This document shows positions 1 through 8,302 of a stretch of DNA of 64,000 bases, in pieces. The notes below the pieces were generated by a model, which saw only the letters and a program-made list of their open reading frames with translations, made no database searches and was not told the DNA's origin. Origin of the DNA: Salinirussus salinus (lineage in GTDB: Archaea > Halobacteriota > Halobacteria > Halobacteriales > Haloarculaceae); contig NZ_WOWO01000002.1 in assembly GCF_009831455.1 (NCBI RefSeq), positions 124,001-188,000 on the forward strand. Direction: 5' to 3'. The position numbers and the translations under genes were made by a program. How positions within the stretch are numbered: position 1 is the first letter of the stretch; every line of letters begins with the position of its first letter.

Positions 1-251
1 ACTCGACGTCGGACACGATGCCGTACATGGAGATCCAGGAGCAGAACGTCGACGTCGCTCACGAGGCAACCGTCGGCAAGATCGGCGACGAGGACGTCTT
101 CTACCTCCAGTCACGCGGGCTGGACGACGACGACGCAAAGCAGATGATCGTCGCCGGCTTCATCGAGCCGATCACGGAGGAACTGCCCATCGAGTACGCG
201 GTCGAACTCAACCGCCTCATCGAACTCGAGATGGAGGGCTCGCTCGGATAA
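1..251 (+). CDS. sufB: SufB C-terminal end (partial)
   Basis: This is the C-terminal ~80 residues of the Fe-S cluster scaffold protein SufB; the gene begins before the window. The segment VAHEATVGKIGDEDVFYLQS, followed by DDAKQMIVAGFIEPI and an acidic tail, is the conserved end of the SufB/SufD beta-helix family. The same pattern (ASHSATVGQVDKEDLFYMTS) recurs in the next gene. The stop is 25 bp before sufD, so the two are probably co-transcribed. In the SufBCD complex SufB is the scaffold on which the nascent cluster is built, in the cytosol. Only the end is visible, so the cluster-binding residues cannot be checked. Confidence 0.93.
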   Translation, partial: STSDTMPYMEIQEQNVDVAHEATVGKIGDEDVFYLQSRGLDDDDAKQMIVAGFIEPITEELPIEYAVELNRLIELEMEGSLG

Positions 252-276
252 CTCCCCCCGGAGTGTCCACACAACC

Positions 277-1488
277 ATGAGTACGCAGGTACACGCAAAC
301 CTCACAGAGGAGCAGGTAACGGAGATAAGCGACCAGCTCGGCGAGCCCGAGTGGCTGCTGGAGACGCGTCTCGAGGCCCTCGACGCTCTCGGGGACCTGG
401 ACATGCCCGAGGTCATCCGGACGCCCGGGCGCGACTGGACGAACCTCGACGCCCTGGACTACGAGTCCTTCGTCGACCCGCTGGAGTTCGCCCAGGAGAA
501 AGACCGCGTCGACGCGGAGGGCGTCGACGTGCTGGCCTGGACGGAGGCACTGGAGGCACACGGCGACCTCATCGAGGAGCAGTTCGGCGCGGTCGTCGAC
601 CCCCAGCGGGACTACCTGACGGCGCTGTCGACGGCGCTCTTTTCGGCGGGGACCGTCGTCTACGTTCCCGAAGGCGTCGTCGCCGACGAGGTCACCATCC
701 GCACGCGGATGAACTCCCGGGCGCTCTTTAATTACACGCTGGTCGTCGCCGAGGACAACGCCTCGGTGACGATCCTGGAGCGGCAGTCGACCGGCGACGA
801 CGTGGCGGGCGAGCGCTACTACAGCGGGGTCGTCGAGGCGACCGCCGGCGAGAACGCCAGCGTCCAGTACGGCACGCTGCAGGACCTCTCGGAGGAGACC
901 TACAACTACCAGGTCAAGCGCGGTCACGCCGGCCGATACGGGACGGTCAACTGGATCGAGGGGAACCTCGGCTCCCGGCTGACCAAGACGGCCGTGGAGA
1001 CGCGGCTGGTCGGCGAGTCCTCCGAGTCGAAGATCGTCGGCGCCTTCTTCGGGCACGGCGACCAGCACTTCGACCTGGCGAGCCGGGTCTGGCACGAGAA
1101 CGAACACACGACCGCGGACCTCGTTACCCGGGGCGTGCTCGACGACAGCGCCCGCTCGGTCTACGAGGGCGTTCAGAACGTCGGCCGGGAGGCCTGGGAC
1201 ACCAACTCCTACCAGCGCGAGAACACCCTCATGCTGTCCGACGACAGCGAGGCAGACGCCTCCCCGAAGCTGATCATCAACAACCACGACACGGAGGCCA
1301 GCCACTCCGCCACCGTGGGCCAGGTCGACAAGGAGGACCTGTTCTACATGACCTCCCGGTCGGTCCCGCCACAGCAGGCGACGAACATGCTCGTCGAGGG
1401 CTTTTTCGTCCCCGTCCTCGAGGAGATCGAGGTCGAGGAGTTCCGCGAGGACCTGGAGGGCCGGGTCGCAGAGCGGCTCCGGCAGTAG
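277..1488 (+). CDS. sufD: Fe-S cluster assembly protein SufD
   Basis: 403 residues, usual for archaeal SufD. SufD is the partner of SufB in the SufBC2D complex and is needed for iron acquisition during Fe-S cluster assembly. The N-terminal ~100 residues are helical and acidic. Residues ~110-360 form the right-handed beta-helix family core, and residues ~335-400 carry the conserved end with EASHSATVGQVDKEDLFYM and an MLVEGFF motif. The ATG lies 25 bp after the sufB stop. It differs from SufB mainly in having a shorter, diverged N-terminal part. Calling it SufD rather than a second SufB rests on gene order and length. Confidence 0.93.
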   Translation: MSTQVHANLTEEQVTEISDQLGEPEWLLETRLEALDALGDLDMPEVIRTPGRDWTNLDALDYESFVDPLEFAQEKDRVDAEGVDVLAWTEALEAHGDLIEEQFGAVVDPQRDYLTALSTALFSAGTVVYVPEGVVADEVTIRTRMNSRALFNYTLVVAEDNASVTILERQSTGDDVAGERYYSGVVEATAGENASVQYGTLQDLSEETYNYQVKRGHAGRYGTVNWIEGNLGSRLTKTAVETRLVGESSESKIVGAFFGHGDQHFDLASRVWHENEHTTADLVTRGVLDDSARSVYEGVQNVGREAWDTNSYQRENTLMLSDDSEADASPKLIINNHDTEASHSATVGQVDKEDLFYMTSRSVPPQQATNMLVEGFFVPVLEEIEVEEFREDLEGRVAERLRQ

Positions 1489-1540
1489 AGCCCGTTTCTG
1501 CTCGATTCGATTTCTCCGAGCCTGCCGCACAGGGAACCGC

Positions 1541-1546
1541 TTAAGT
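1541..1546 (+). promoter_or_regulatory. TATA-like box for the ferritin-like transcript
   Basis: TTAAGT begins 29 nt before the ATG at 1570, the spacing seen for leaderless genes across this window. It predicts a transcript starting at that ATG, which opens a 15-codon ORF and not the ferritin-like gene itself. Confidence 0.5.
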
Positions 1547-1569
1547 TCGCGTACCACCGACGCTTGCGC

Positions 1570-1617
1570 ATGAGACTGCTGGAACCGGCCACACACGGGA
1601 GCGGGGGGTGTCCATGA
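1570..1617 (+). CDS. Candidate 15-codon leaderless leader ORF
   Basis: Encodes MRLLEPATHGSGGCP and stops at TGA 1615-1617, overlapping the ATG at 1614 of the ferritin-like gene as ATGA. Its start lies 29 nt downstream of a TTAAGT motif, so it would be the first codon of a leaderless transcript. It is out of frame with the downstream gene. A role in translational coupling is inference. It could also be untranslated leader. Confidence 0.4.
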   Translation: MRLLEPATHGSGGCP

Positions 1618-2090
1618 GCGTCCAGGCGGTGGACTCCGACCACCAGCTCGCCCGGTTGCTCCAGATCGGCGTCGTGCTGGAGGAGGTCGTGGAGGCCCGC
1701 GCCGCGAAGCACGCCGACACGGCCGACCTGGACGACGAGGTCCGGGCCTTCCTCCGGGAGGCGGCCGCGGAGTCGGCGACCCACCGCGACCGGCTCGACG
1801 AGCTGGTCGCCGAACTCGAGGCCGACACCGTCGCCTTCGACGAGGTCAAACAGCTTGTGGAGGCCCGCTACGAGTCGGGCGAGGACTTCGACGGCGTGCT
1901 CTACGACCAGCTCTGTAACGAGGAGACCGCCTACAAGTTCTACGCGGACCTGATCGAGGCCATCGAACAGTCCGAGGCGACCTTCACCATCGACCGCGAG
2001 CGGTTGCTCTCGGAGCTGCGGGCCATCCAGCGCGAGGAGGAGGACGGCGTCGAGGAAGTGACCCGGCTCATGGAGGGCCGATCCCCATGA
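1608..2090 (+). CDS. Ferritin-like (rubrerythrin-type) helical protein
   Basis: 160 residues, almost entirely helical and acidic. The pattern resembles a ferritin-like four-helix bundle: an early E-EVVEARAAKHAD segment, ATHRDRLDELV, and a late EETAYKFYADLIEAIE helix supplying Glu residues. A di-iron or iron-handling role is inferred from this pattern and from the setting between sufBD and two DtxR regulators. The listed GTG (1608) and the ATG at 1614 are both possible starts; the ATG makes an ATGA overlap with a 15-codon upstream ORF and is preceded by GGGGGTG. The stop overlaps the next start (ATGA at 2087), so the gene is coupled to the DtxR regulator. Iron ligands were not confirmed. Confidence 0.75.
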   Translation: MSMSVQAVDSDHQLARLLQIGVVLEEVVEARAAKHADTADLDDEVRAFLREAAAESATHRDRLDELVAELEADTVAFDEVKQLVEARYESGEDFDGVLYDQLCNEETAYKFYADLIEAIEQSEATFTIDRERLLSELRAIQREEEDGVEEVTRLMEGRSP

Positions 2091-2539
2091 ACAGCGCCGA
2101 CCAGTATCTCAAGGCGATCTACCTGGTCCAGGAGATGGAGGACGGGCCGGCTTCGACCGGCGCCGTCGCGGACATGCTGGACGTGAGCCCGGCCAGCGCC
2201 AACGAGATGATCGGCAAACTCGAGGAACAGGAGCTCTGTGCCCACGAGAAGTACAAGGGGGTTGACCTGACCGAGGCGGGGATCAGGCGAGCCCGCGACG
2301 CCCTCCAGAACTACTGCATCATCGAGCGGTTCCTGCTCGAGGTGCTGGAGGTCGAGGACTTCCGGGCGGAGGCCCGCCAGCTCGAGCCAGTGATCGACGA
2401 GACCGTCGCCGAGCGCCTCGACACCATCATCGACCGACAGCCCCAGTGTCCGGACTGCTTCGACGCCGAGGCCGACGTCTGTAGCCTGCTGGCCCACGCG
2501 GAAGGCGTCGACATCGAGGAGGTCGACGCGGCCGACTGA
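2087..2539 (+). CDS. DtxR/SirR-family metal-dependent regulator
   Basis: 150 residues. The N-terminal winged helix (residues 1-60: YLKAIYLVQEMEDG, VADMLDVSPASANEMIGKLE, wing KYKGVDLTEAG) is followed by the DtxR dimerisation and metal-binding domain (~65-140, with ARQLEPVIDETVAERLD). Family members bind Fe2+ or Mn2+ and repress uptake or activate storage genes. The C-terminal part carries a CPDCFDAEADVC cluster, which could be an extra metal site. There is no SH3/FeoA domain, unlike the paralogue 230 bp downstream. The start overlaps the ferritin-like gene (ATGA), so regulator and likely storage protein form one operon. Confidence 0.9.
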   Translation: MNSADQYLKAIYLVQEMEDGPASTGAVADMLDVSPASANEMIGKLEEQELCAHEKYKGVDLTEAGIRRARDALQNYCIIERFLLEVLEVEDFRAEARQLEPVIDETVAERLDTIIDRQPQCPDCFDAEADVCSLLAHAEGVDIEEVDAAD

Positions 2540-2559
2540 TGGGGGACCGGGACGACTGA
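2539..2559 (+). other. Six-codon ORF bridging two genes by TGATG junctions
   Basis: ATG at 2539 shares its A with the regulator's stop (TGATG). It encodes MGDRDD, and its stop at 2557-2559 shares its A with the ATG of the next small gene, again TGATG. This could be a reinitiation relay or chance in a short spacer. Confidence 0.3.
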
Positions 2560-2693
2560 TGGTCGCCGGTCAGGTCGTCGAGACGTTCGGCCCGTTTCTG
2601 ATCCCGGTCGTCGTGTTCGTGCTCGGCGTCGCCGGCTACGGGCTGCTCTGGCTACTCTCGCGGTGGGGCGTCCTCCGCGGAGACACGGACTGA
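2559..2693 (+). CDS. 44-residue single-pass membrane protein
   Basis: ATG at 2559, stop TGA at 2691-2693, 44 residues. One hydrophobic segment (FLIPVVVFVLGVAGYGLLWL, residues ~13-32) is followed by SRWGVLRGDTD, giving a short cytoplasmic tail by the positive-inside rule. It follows the DtxR regulator after a 6-codon TGATG-linked ORF and is probably in the same operon. Small single-pass proteins of this type occur beside metal regulators in haloarchaea. Function unknown. Confidence 0.6.
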   Translation: MVAGQVVETFGPFLIPVVVFVLGVAGYGLLWLLSRWGVLRGDTD

Positions 2694-2738
2694 CGGCGAC
2701 GTATCGTCCGTCGCCGTTCCGGCCCGCCTGTCCGGGGG

Positions 2739-2745
2739 TTTTTAT
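2739..2745 (+). promoter_or_regulatory. TATA-like box for second DtxR gene
   Basis: TTTTTAT, with its TTTA 28 nt upstream of the ATG at 2769. It fits a leaderless promoter and supports that start. Confidence 0.6.
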
Positions 2746-2768
2746 CCCGGGTCCGTCTACGTGCGGGT

Positions 2769-3455
2769 ATGCTGAGCCCCGAGATGGAGGACTACCTGAA
2801 GGTCATCTACGACCTCCAGCGCGGCGGGGCTGAGCCGGTCTCGACCTCGGAGATCGCCGACACCCTCGAGGTCACGCCGCCGACCGCCACCAGCATGATG
2901 GAGAAGCTGGCCGAGCGGGGCCTGGTCGAGCGCGAGAAGTACAAGGGCGTGACACTTACCACCGAAGGGGAGACGGTCGCGCTCGAGGTCGTCCGCCACC
3001 ACCGCCTCATCGAGACCTACCTCGCAGAGCGGCTGGGCTACGACTGGACGGAGGTCCACGACGAGGCCGACCGGCTGGAACACCACATCAGCGAGGAGTT
3101 CGAGCGCCGGGTGGCCGAGGTCCTCGACGACCCCGAGGTCGACCCCCACGGCGACCCGATCCCGAACGACGCCCTGGACCCGATGGACGACACCACGGGA
3201 GCCACCCTCGCGGAGTTCGAGGAGGGCGACCGGGTCGTCGTCAAACGGGTCCGGGACCGCGACCCCGAGGGCCTCGCCTACCTCCAGAACGAGGGGGTCA
3301 CCCCCGGGACGACCCTGTCCGTCGAGGAGGTCGCACCCATCGGGATGGTGACCGTCAGCTTCCCGGACGGCGAGACCACCTCGTTGCCGGAGGACGTCGC
3401 CGAGACCATCCGGGTCGAGGCCGCCGACGCGACCGAGGACGCCGCTGCACCGTAA
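2769..3455 (+). CDS. DtxR-family regulator with C-terminal FeoA/SH3 domain
   Basis: 228 residues, the long DtxR form. Residues 1-65 are the winged helix (EDYLKVIYDLQRGG, IADTLEVTPPTATSMMEKLA). Residues ~70-140 are the dimerisation and metal-binding domain (VRHHRLIETYLAERLGYDW, DEADRLEHHISEEFERRV). Residues ~150-220 are an SH3-like FeoA domain (EEGDRVVVKRVRDRD, GVTPGTTLSVEEV, VTVSFPDGE). The His and Glu residues in HDEADRLEHHISEEF match the family's metal ligands. It has its own promoter. With the neighbouring shorter paralogue it makes a two-regulator metal locus. Confidence 0.93.
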   Translation: MLSPEMEDYLKVIYDLQRGGAEPVSTSEIADTLEVTPPTATSMMEKLAERGLVEREKYKGVTLTTEGETVALEVVRHHRLIETYLAERLGYDWTEVHDEADRLEHHISEEFERRVAEVLDDPEVDPHGDPIPNDALDPMDDTTGATLAEFEEGDRVVVKRVRDRDPEGLAYLQNEGVTPGTTLSVEEVAPIGMVTVSFPDGETTSLPEDVAETIRVEAADATEDAAAP

Positions 3456-3506
3456 TCGAACGGGAGCCCCGAACCCGTTTTCACTCCCCCGGCCCTGAGA
3501 CCCGGC

Positions 3507-4091
3507 ATGCGCGGGCTCGACGACACTGACCGCGAGATCCTCCGGCTGCTGCTCGCGGACGCACGCCGGCCCTACAGCGAGATCGCCGGGAAGGTGGACC
3601 TGTCTGCGCCGGCGGTCTCCGACCGGGTCGACCGGCTCCGGGAGACCGGGCTGGTCCGACAGTTCACGCTCGATATCGACCGGGAGCTGCTGGAGGGTGG
3701 GACCCGGGTGCTCGTCACCATCGAGGCAGCCCCGGGTCAGGGACCGGCGCTCCAGCGGACACTCGCGGGCGTGGAGGCGGTCGAACACGTCTTCCGGACG
3801 GCCGACGACCGGCTGGTCTGTACCGCCACCGTGACCGACAGCGACGGCGCCGTGGCGGGGTGGGTCGACCTCGCGGACGTGCGCGAGTACGACCTGCGCC
3901 CGCTGGCCGACGAGTCCTGGACTCCGCAGCTGGGCGGGTCCGAGCTCGCGCCGGCCTGCGAGGAGTGTGGCAACACCGTCACCCGTGAGGGCGAGTCGGT
4001 CACTCTCGACGACGAAGTCCATCACTTCTGCTGTGAGAACTGCCGGGATACCTTCGTCGACCGGTACGAGCGGCTGCGGGAAGGAGCGTGA
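3507..4091 (+). CDS. Lrp/AsnC-type regulator with TRASH metal-binding domain
   Basis: 194 residues. Residues 1-60 are an AsnC-type helix-turn-helix (LDDTDREILRLLLADARRPY, AGKVDLSAPAVSDRVDRLRE). Residues ~65-140 are a diverged ligand-binding region. Residues ~150-190 are a TRASH domain with CEECGN, later HHFCCENC and DTFVDRY. TRASH domains bind metals through Cys, and in archaea such regulators (CopT/CopR type) control copper ATPase genes. It sits directly upstream of a two-HMA copper ATPase in the same direction, so copper-responsive control of that gene is the natural inference. A TTTTCA motif 29 nt upstream supports the start. Confidence 0.88.
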   Translation: MRGLDDTDREILRLLLADARRPYSEIAGKVDLSAPAVSDRVDRLRETGLVRQFTLDIDRELLEGGTRVLVTIEAAPGQGPALQRTLAGVEAVEHVFRTADDRLVCTATVTDSDGAVAGWVDLADVREYDLRPLADESWTPQLGGSELAPACEECGNTVTREGESVTLDDEVHHFCCENCRDTFVDRYERLREGA

Positions 4092-4115
4092 AACCAAACC
4101 TGAATCCGGATACAG

Positions 4116-4128
4116 TTTCGAATCGAAA
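4116..4128. promoter_or_regulatory. Inverted repeat between regulator and copA
   Basis: TTTCGA-A-TCGAAA, perfect 6-bp arms around one base, in the 107-bp gap before copA. Candidate operator for the upstream TRASH regulator. No binding evidence. Confidence 0.4.
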
Positions 4129-4147
4129 GTGAAGGCAGCCCCAAACT

Positions 4148-4170
4148 CCGGTTTTTGAGTGACAAACCGG
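4148..4170. promoter_or_regulatory. Second inverted repeat at the copA promoter
   Basis: CCGGTTT and AAACCGG arms separated by 9 bases, ending 28 bp before the copA ATG at 4199, i.e. where a leaderless promoter's TATA would lie. It may be an operator overlapping the promoter. Confidence 0.4.
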
Positions 4171-4198
4171 ATGAACGAGGGGGGCGTAGGATAGGGTG

Positions 4199-6859
4199 AT
4201 GACTACGAGGACGGCACATCTGGAACTCCGGGGGATGAGCTGTGCCAACTGTGCGTCGACCATCGAGGAGACGGTCGGCGGGCTGGCGGGCGTCGAGGCG
4301 GTGACAGCCAACTACGCCACCGACGAGGGGACTGTCGAGTACGACCCCGGCGAGGTCTCGCTGGCCGCGATTTACGACGCGGTCGAGGAGTCGGGCTACG
4401 AGGCCGCCGCAGAGACCGTTACCGTCGGCGTCACCGACATGTCGTGCGCGAACTGCGCGGAGACGATCGACGACCGTCTGCGTGAGACGCCCGGCGTCGT
4501 CTGGGTCGACGTCAACTTCGCCACCGACGAGGCCCGCGTCCGGTACAACCCCGCGGACGCCAGCCTCGCGGACGTCTACTCGGCCATCGAGGCCGCCGGC
4601 TACTCGCCCGTCCGCGAGGACGGGAGCGATGGCGGCGACGGCGCCGACGGCGAGACGAGCGGCGAAGACCGCCGGCAGGCGGCCCGCGAGGCGGAGACCG
4701 GCCGCCAGCGCCGGCTCACCCTCTTCGGCGCGGCCCTCTCGACGCCGCTTCTGGCGATGCTGGCGGCTCACCTGTTCGCGCCGGGCCTCCTGCCGGAGAC
4801 TATCCCGGGGCTCGGGGTCGACTTCGGCTGGGTCGCCTTCCTGCTCGCGACGCCGGTCCAGGTCGTCCTCGGCCGGGAGTTCTACGAGAACTCCTGGAAA
4901 GCGGTGGTCCGCAACCGGACCGCGAACATGGACGTGCTCATCGCGCTGGGTGCCACGACGGCCTACCTCTACAGCGTCGCCCGCCTGCTCGGGCTCCCCG
5001 GTGAGGGGCTGTACTTCGACACCGCTGCGCTCATCCTCACGTTCATCACCCTCGGAAACTATCTGGAGGCGCGCTCGAAGGGCCAGGCCGCAGACGCGGT
5101 CCGGGAACTCTTGCAACTGGAGGCCGACACCGCCACCCGGGTCCGCGAGGACGGCACCGAGGAGGAGGTCCCGCTCTCGGAGGTGGAGGTCGGCGACCGG
5201 CTGAAGGTCCGGCCCGGCGAGAAGGTGCCCACCGACGGCGTGGTCGTCGAGGGCTCCTCGGCGGTCGACGAGTCGATGGTCACCGGCGAGTCCGTCCCCG
5301 TCGAGAAGGGGGAGGGCGACGAGGTGATCGGCTCGACGGTCAACGAGAACGGCGTCCTCGAACTCGAGGCGACGAAGGTCGGCGAGGAGACGGCCATCCA
5401 GCAGATCGTCGCCCGCGTGCGGGAGGCCCAGTCCCGCCAGCCCGAGATCCAGACCGTCGCCGACCGGATCTCCGCGTACTTCGTCCCCGCAGTGATCCTC
5501 AACGCGGCGGTCTGGGGGCTGGTCTGGTATCTGTTCCCCGAGGCGCTCGCGGGCGTTGTCGGCGCGCTCCCGCTGTGGGGGCTGGCGGCCGGCGGGCCCG
5601 CGGCGGTCGGCGTCTTCGAGTTCGCGGTCGTCGTCTTCGCCAGCGCCGTCCTGATCGCCTGTCCCTGCGCGCTGGGGCTTGCGACGCCGGCGGCGACGAT
5701 GGTCGGGACCGCCATCGGCGCGCGCAACGGCGTGCTCTTCCGGGGTGGTGACATCCTGGAACGGGTCCGGGACGTCGACACCGTCGTCTTCGACAAGACC
5801 GGGACGCTCACCGAGGGGGAGATGGAGCTGACCGACGTGGTCGCTATCCAGAGCCCCGCGGCCGACGGCGGCCGTGAGGTCCGCGACGACGCGGACGCGG
5901 CTGCGAGCGCGACCGCCGGCGCGGCCGACGACCCGGCGCCCGACGGCGGCCTCCTGGAACGGGAGATAACCGAGGACTTCGTCCTCGAGCTGGCCGCGAG
6001 CGCGGAGCTGAACAGCGAGCACCCTCTCGCCGAGGCGGTCGTTGAGGGCGCCCGCGAGCGCGGCGTCGAACCGGAGGCGCCCACCGAGTTCGAGAACGTC
6101 CCCGGCCACGGCGTCCGGGCAGAGACGAGCCACGGCGAGGTGCTCGTGGGCAACCGCAAGCTCCTCGCTGACGAGGGGGTCGACACCGCGCCCGCCGAGG
6201 AGGCGATGGACCGCCTCGAGCGCGAGGGCAAGACCGCGATGCTGGTCGCGCTGGAGGGGCGGGTCGTGGGCGTGGTCGCCGACGCCGACACTGTCAAGGA
6301 GAGCGCCGCGGACGCGGTCGCGAGCCTCCGGGAGCGGGGCCGGGAGGTGTGGATGATCACCGGCGACAACGAGCGCACCGCCCGCGCTGTCGCCGAGCGG
6401 GTCGGGATCGACCCCGAGAAGGTCAAGGCGGAAGTGCTGCCCGAGGAGAAGGCAGACGCCGTCGAGGAGATCGAGGCCGACGGCAGCGAGGCGATGATGG
6501 TCGGCGACGGCGTCAACGACGCGCCGGCGCTCGCGGCCGCCTACGTCGGTGCGGCCATCGGCAGCGGTACCGACGTCGCCATCGAGGCCGCCGACGTGAC
6601 ACTGATGCGCGACGACCCCGCGGACGTGTTGAAGGCCATCCGCGTCTCCGAGGGGACGCTCTCGAAGATCAAGCAGAACCTCTTCTGGGCGCTTGGCTAC
6701 AACACGGCGATGATCCCGCTGGCCTCGCTTGGCCTGCTCCAGCCGGTGCTCGCGGCGGTGGCGATGGCCGCCTCCAGCGTCTCCGTGCTGGCCAACAGCC
6801 TCTCCTTCAGGCGGTACACGCCCGACCACGACTACCGGCTGTTCGGGTTGTTCCGGTAG
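4199..6859 (+). CDS. copA: Copper-exporting P-type ATPase with two HMA domains
   Basis: 886 residues. Two N-terminal heavy-metal domains (~3-68 and ~75-140), each with MSCANC, are followed by a linker and the P1B-ATPase core. That core has an A-domain TGES motif, the membrane CPC motif ([13 protein letters not shown]), the phosphorylation site DKTGT, the nucleotide-binding SEHPLAEA, and the hinge [13 protein letters not shown] with CxxC-type HMA domains is typical of Cu+ pumps, which export copper across the cell membrane; Ag+ is possible. An acidic insertion lies just after DKTGT (residues ~555-590, [20 protein letters not shown]). A GTG 3 nt upstream is an alternative start. It lies downstream of the TRASH regulator behind two inverted repeats. 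Confidence 0.95.
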   Translation: MTTRTAHLELRGMSCANCASTIEETVGGLAGVEAVTANYATDEGTVEYDPGEVSLAAIYDAVEESGYEAAAETVTVGVTDMSCANCAETIDDRLRETPGVVWVDVNFATDEARVRYNPADASLADVYSAIEAAGYSPVREDGSDGGDGADGETSGEDRRQAAREAETGRQRRLTLFGAALSTPLLAMLAAHLFAPGLLPETIPGLGVDFGWVAFLLATPVQVVLGREFYENSWKAVVRNRTANMDVLIALGATTAYLYSVARLLGLPGEGLYFDTAALILTFITLGNYLEARSKGQAADAVRELLQLEADTATRVREDGTEEEVPLSEVEVGDRLKVRPGEKVPTDGVVVEGSSAVDESMVTGESVPVEKGEGDEVIGSTVNENGVLELEATKVGEETAIQQIVARVREAQSRQPEIQTVADRISAYFVPAVILNAAVWGLVWYLFPEALAGVVGALPLWGLAAGGPAAVGVFEFAVVVFASAVLIACPCALGLATPAATMVGTAIGARNGVLFRGGDILERVRDVDTVVFDKTGTLTEGEMELTDVVAIQSPAADGGREVRDDADAAASATAGAADDPAPDGGLLEREITEDFVLELAASAELNSEHPLAEAVVEGARERGVEPEAPTEFENVPGHGVRAETSHGEVLVGNRKLLADEGVDTAPAEEAMDRLEREGKTAMLVALEGRVVGVVADADTVKESAADAVASLRERGREVWMITGDNERTARAVAERVGIDPEKVKAEVLPEEKADAVEEIEADGSEAMMVGDGVNDAPALAAAYVGAAIGSGTDVAIEAADVTLMRDDPADVLKAIRVSEGTLSKIKQNLFWALGYNTAMIPLASLGLLQPVLAAVAMAASSVSVLANSLSFRRYTPDHDYRLFGLFR

Positions 6860-6883
6860 TCGGGTCGGAGGGGTCCGGAACCG

Positions 6884-8170
6884 TCAGTCCGCAGTTCCGC
6901 AGTACTCAGGGATCACCCGGGCGTAGGTCCGCGCGGTCTCGACCAGGGAGGTGACCGTCGTGTGCTCGTCGGCGCCGTGGATGCTGCGCGGTTCGGGCCC
7001 GATCGACACGGACGGAACGTCGTAGTACCGCTTGTAGAAGCGCTCGTCCATGCCGCCGCTGCCGCCGACGAAGGCGCCGGTCTCGCCGGTGACGTCCTCG
7101 GCAGCCGCCTTCGCCAGTTGAGCGACCTCCGAGTCGCTGTCCGTCCGGTGGGGGGCGGCCTGCCAGCCGAACCACTCGACGGTCGGATCGGCGTCGACCG
7201 TCCACTCCTCGCGGCCGGTGACCCCCGCGACGGCTGCCTCGATCTGCTCGCGGACCTCCTCGCGGCTCTCCCCGGGCGGCCAGCCGACCCGGCCGTACAT
7301 CGTCGCCCGGCTCGGCAGCGTCGAGGGCCAGTCCCCGGCCTCGATCTGGCCGATGTTGATGTTGGTCTCGTGTCCCTCCAGCCCGGGGTCGGCGCGGTAG
7401 GCCGGCTCGAAGTCGGTCCGGTCTTTCCGCTCGCGGTCCAGTTCCTCCAGGGCGTCGTAGACCAGCGTGGCGTTGCCGATGGCGTTGACCCCCTCGTGAC
7501 CCCGCGCGGCGTGGGCGCTCACTCCCGGTACCTCCACCTCGAAGTACATCACGCCGGCGCTGGCGACGGTGATGTTGGGGATGTCGGAGGGCTCGGCGAT
7601 GACCGCCGCGTCCGGGAGATACCCCCGCTCGATGGCCGCGAGCGCACCGCCGGTCCCGCCGGCCTCCTCCTCGATGGTGCTCTGGACGATGAGGTCGCCC
7701 GCGAGGTCGGCCTCTGACTCGAGGATGGTCTTCACGGTAAAGAGCACGGCGGCCAGCCCGCCTTTCATGTCCGCGACGCCGCGGCCGTACAGCGTCTCGC
7801 CCTCCCGCGTCAGCGTCCAGGGGTCCCGGGTCCACTCGTCCTCTGTCACGTCGACGACGTCGATGTGGCCGCCGACGGTCAGCGTCGGTCCGTCGCCGCT
7901 GCCAGGGATCCGCACGGCGACGTTGGGGCGGCCCTCGAACCCGACCTCCTCGGTGACCGATGTCGGCGCGTAGCCCTCGTGGCCCTCGAGGTCTGCCTCG
8001 TCGGGAACCCAGACGTCGGGCTCGAGGCCCATCGACTCGAGGTACTCGACGACGACCTCCTGGCCGGGCTTCTCGTCGCCGCTGACGGTCGGCGTCCCGA
8101 CCAGGCGCTCGACGAGCGCCAGCAGGTCGTCGGTGTTCGATTCGATCTCGGCGGTGAGGTCGACTGTCAT
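6884..8170 (-). CDS. M20-family peptidase/deacylase (ArgE/DapE type)
   Basis: 428 residues. Zinc-hydrolase signatures are present: GGHIDVVDV (His and Asp ligands), GRGVADMKGG (bridging Asp), and STIEEEAGGTGG (catalytic Glu). A dimerisation domain lies at ~200-310 and the C-terminal HGADEH holds a final His ligand. The family removes acyl groups or cleaves dipeptides in the cytosol (acetylornithine, succinyl-diaminopimelate and others); the substrate cannot be set from sequence. It is convergent with copA across a 24-bp gap. The open frame continues far upstream antisense to the histidine kinase, but ATG 8170 matches the family N-terminus. Confidence 0.88.
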   Translation of the reverse strand: MTVDLTAEIESNTDDLLALVERLVGTPTVSGDEKPGQEVVVEYLESMGLEPDVWVPDEADLEGHEGYAPTSVTEEVGFEGRPNVAVRIPGSGDGPTLTVGGHIDVVDVTEDEWTRDPWTLTREGETLYGRGVADMKGGLAAVLFTVKTILESEADLAGDLIVQSTIEEEAGGTGGALAAIERGYLPDAAVIAEPSDIPNITVASAGVMYFEVEVPGVSAHAARGHEGVNAIGNATLVYDALEELDRERKDRTDFEPAYRADPGLEGHETNINIGQIEAGDWPSTLPSRATMYGRVGWPPGESREEVREQIEAAVAGVTGREEWTVDADPTVEWFGWQAAPHRTDSDSEVAQLAKAAAEDVTGETGAFVGGSGGMDERFYKRYYDVPSVSIGPEPRSIHGADEHTTVTSLVETARTYARVIPEYCGTAD

Positions 8171-8302
8171 GTCGTTCCCGACGCGGGGCGGGGTGGTAAG
8201 TGTTGGTCGTTCACGTGGGCCGTCCGTGCGGCGAGTGTTACCCCGTGACCGGAGTCGGCGATAGTAACACCTTACTTCACTGCTTAATATATCCAGGACA
8301 GC

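Noticed and set aside
4022-6829. A 935-codon - strand open frame opposite copA
   Set aside because: Basic, repetitive antisense shadow of a confident P-type ATPase.
8284-8292. TTAATATAT as the TATA box of the kinase gene
   Set aside because: It lies only ~19 nt before the ATG, too close for the usual 28-29 nt spacing. TTAC at 8272 fits better, so I did not call it.
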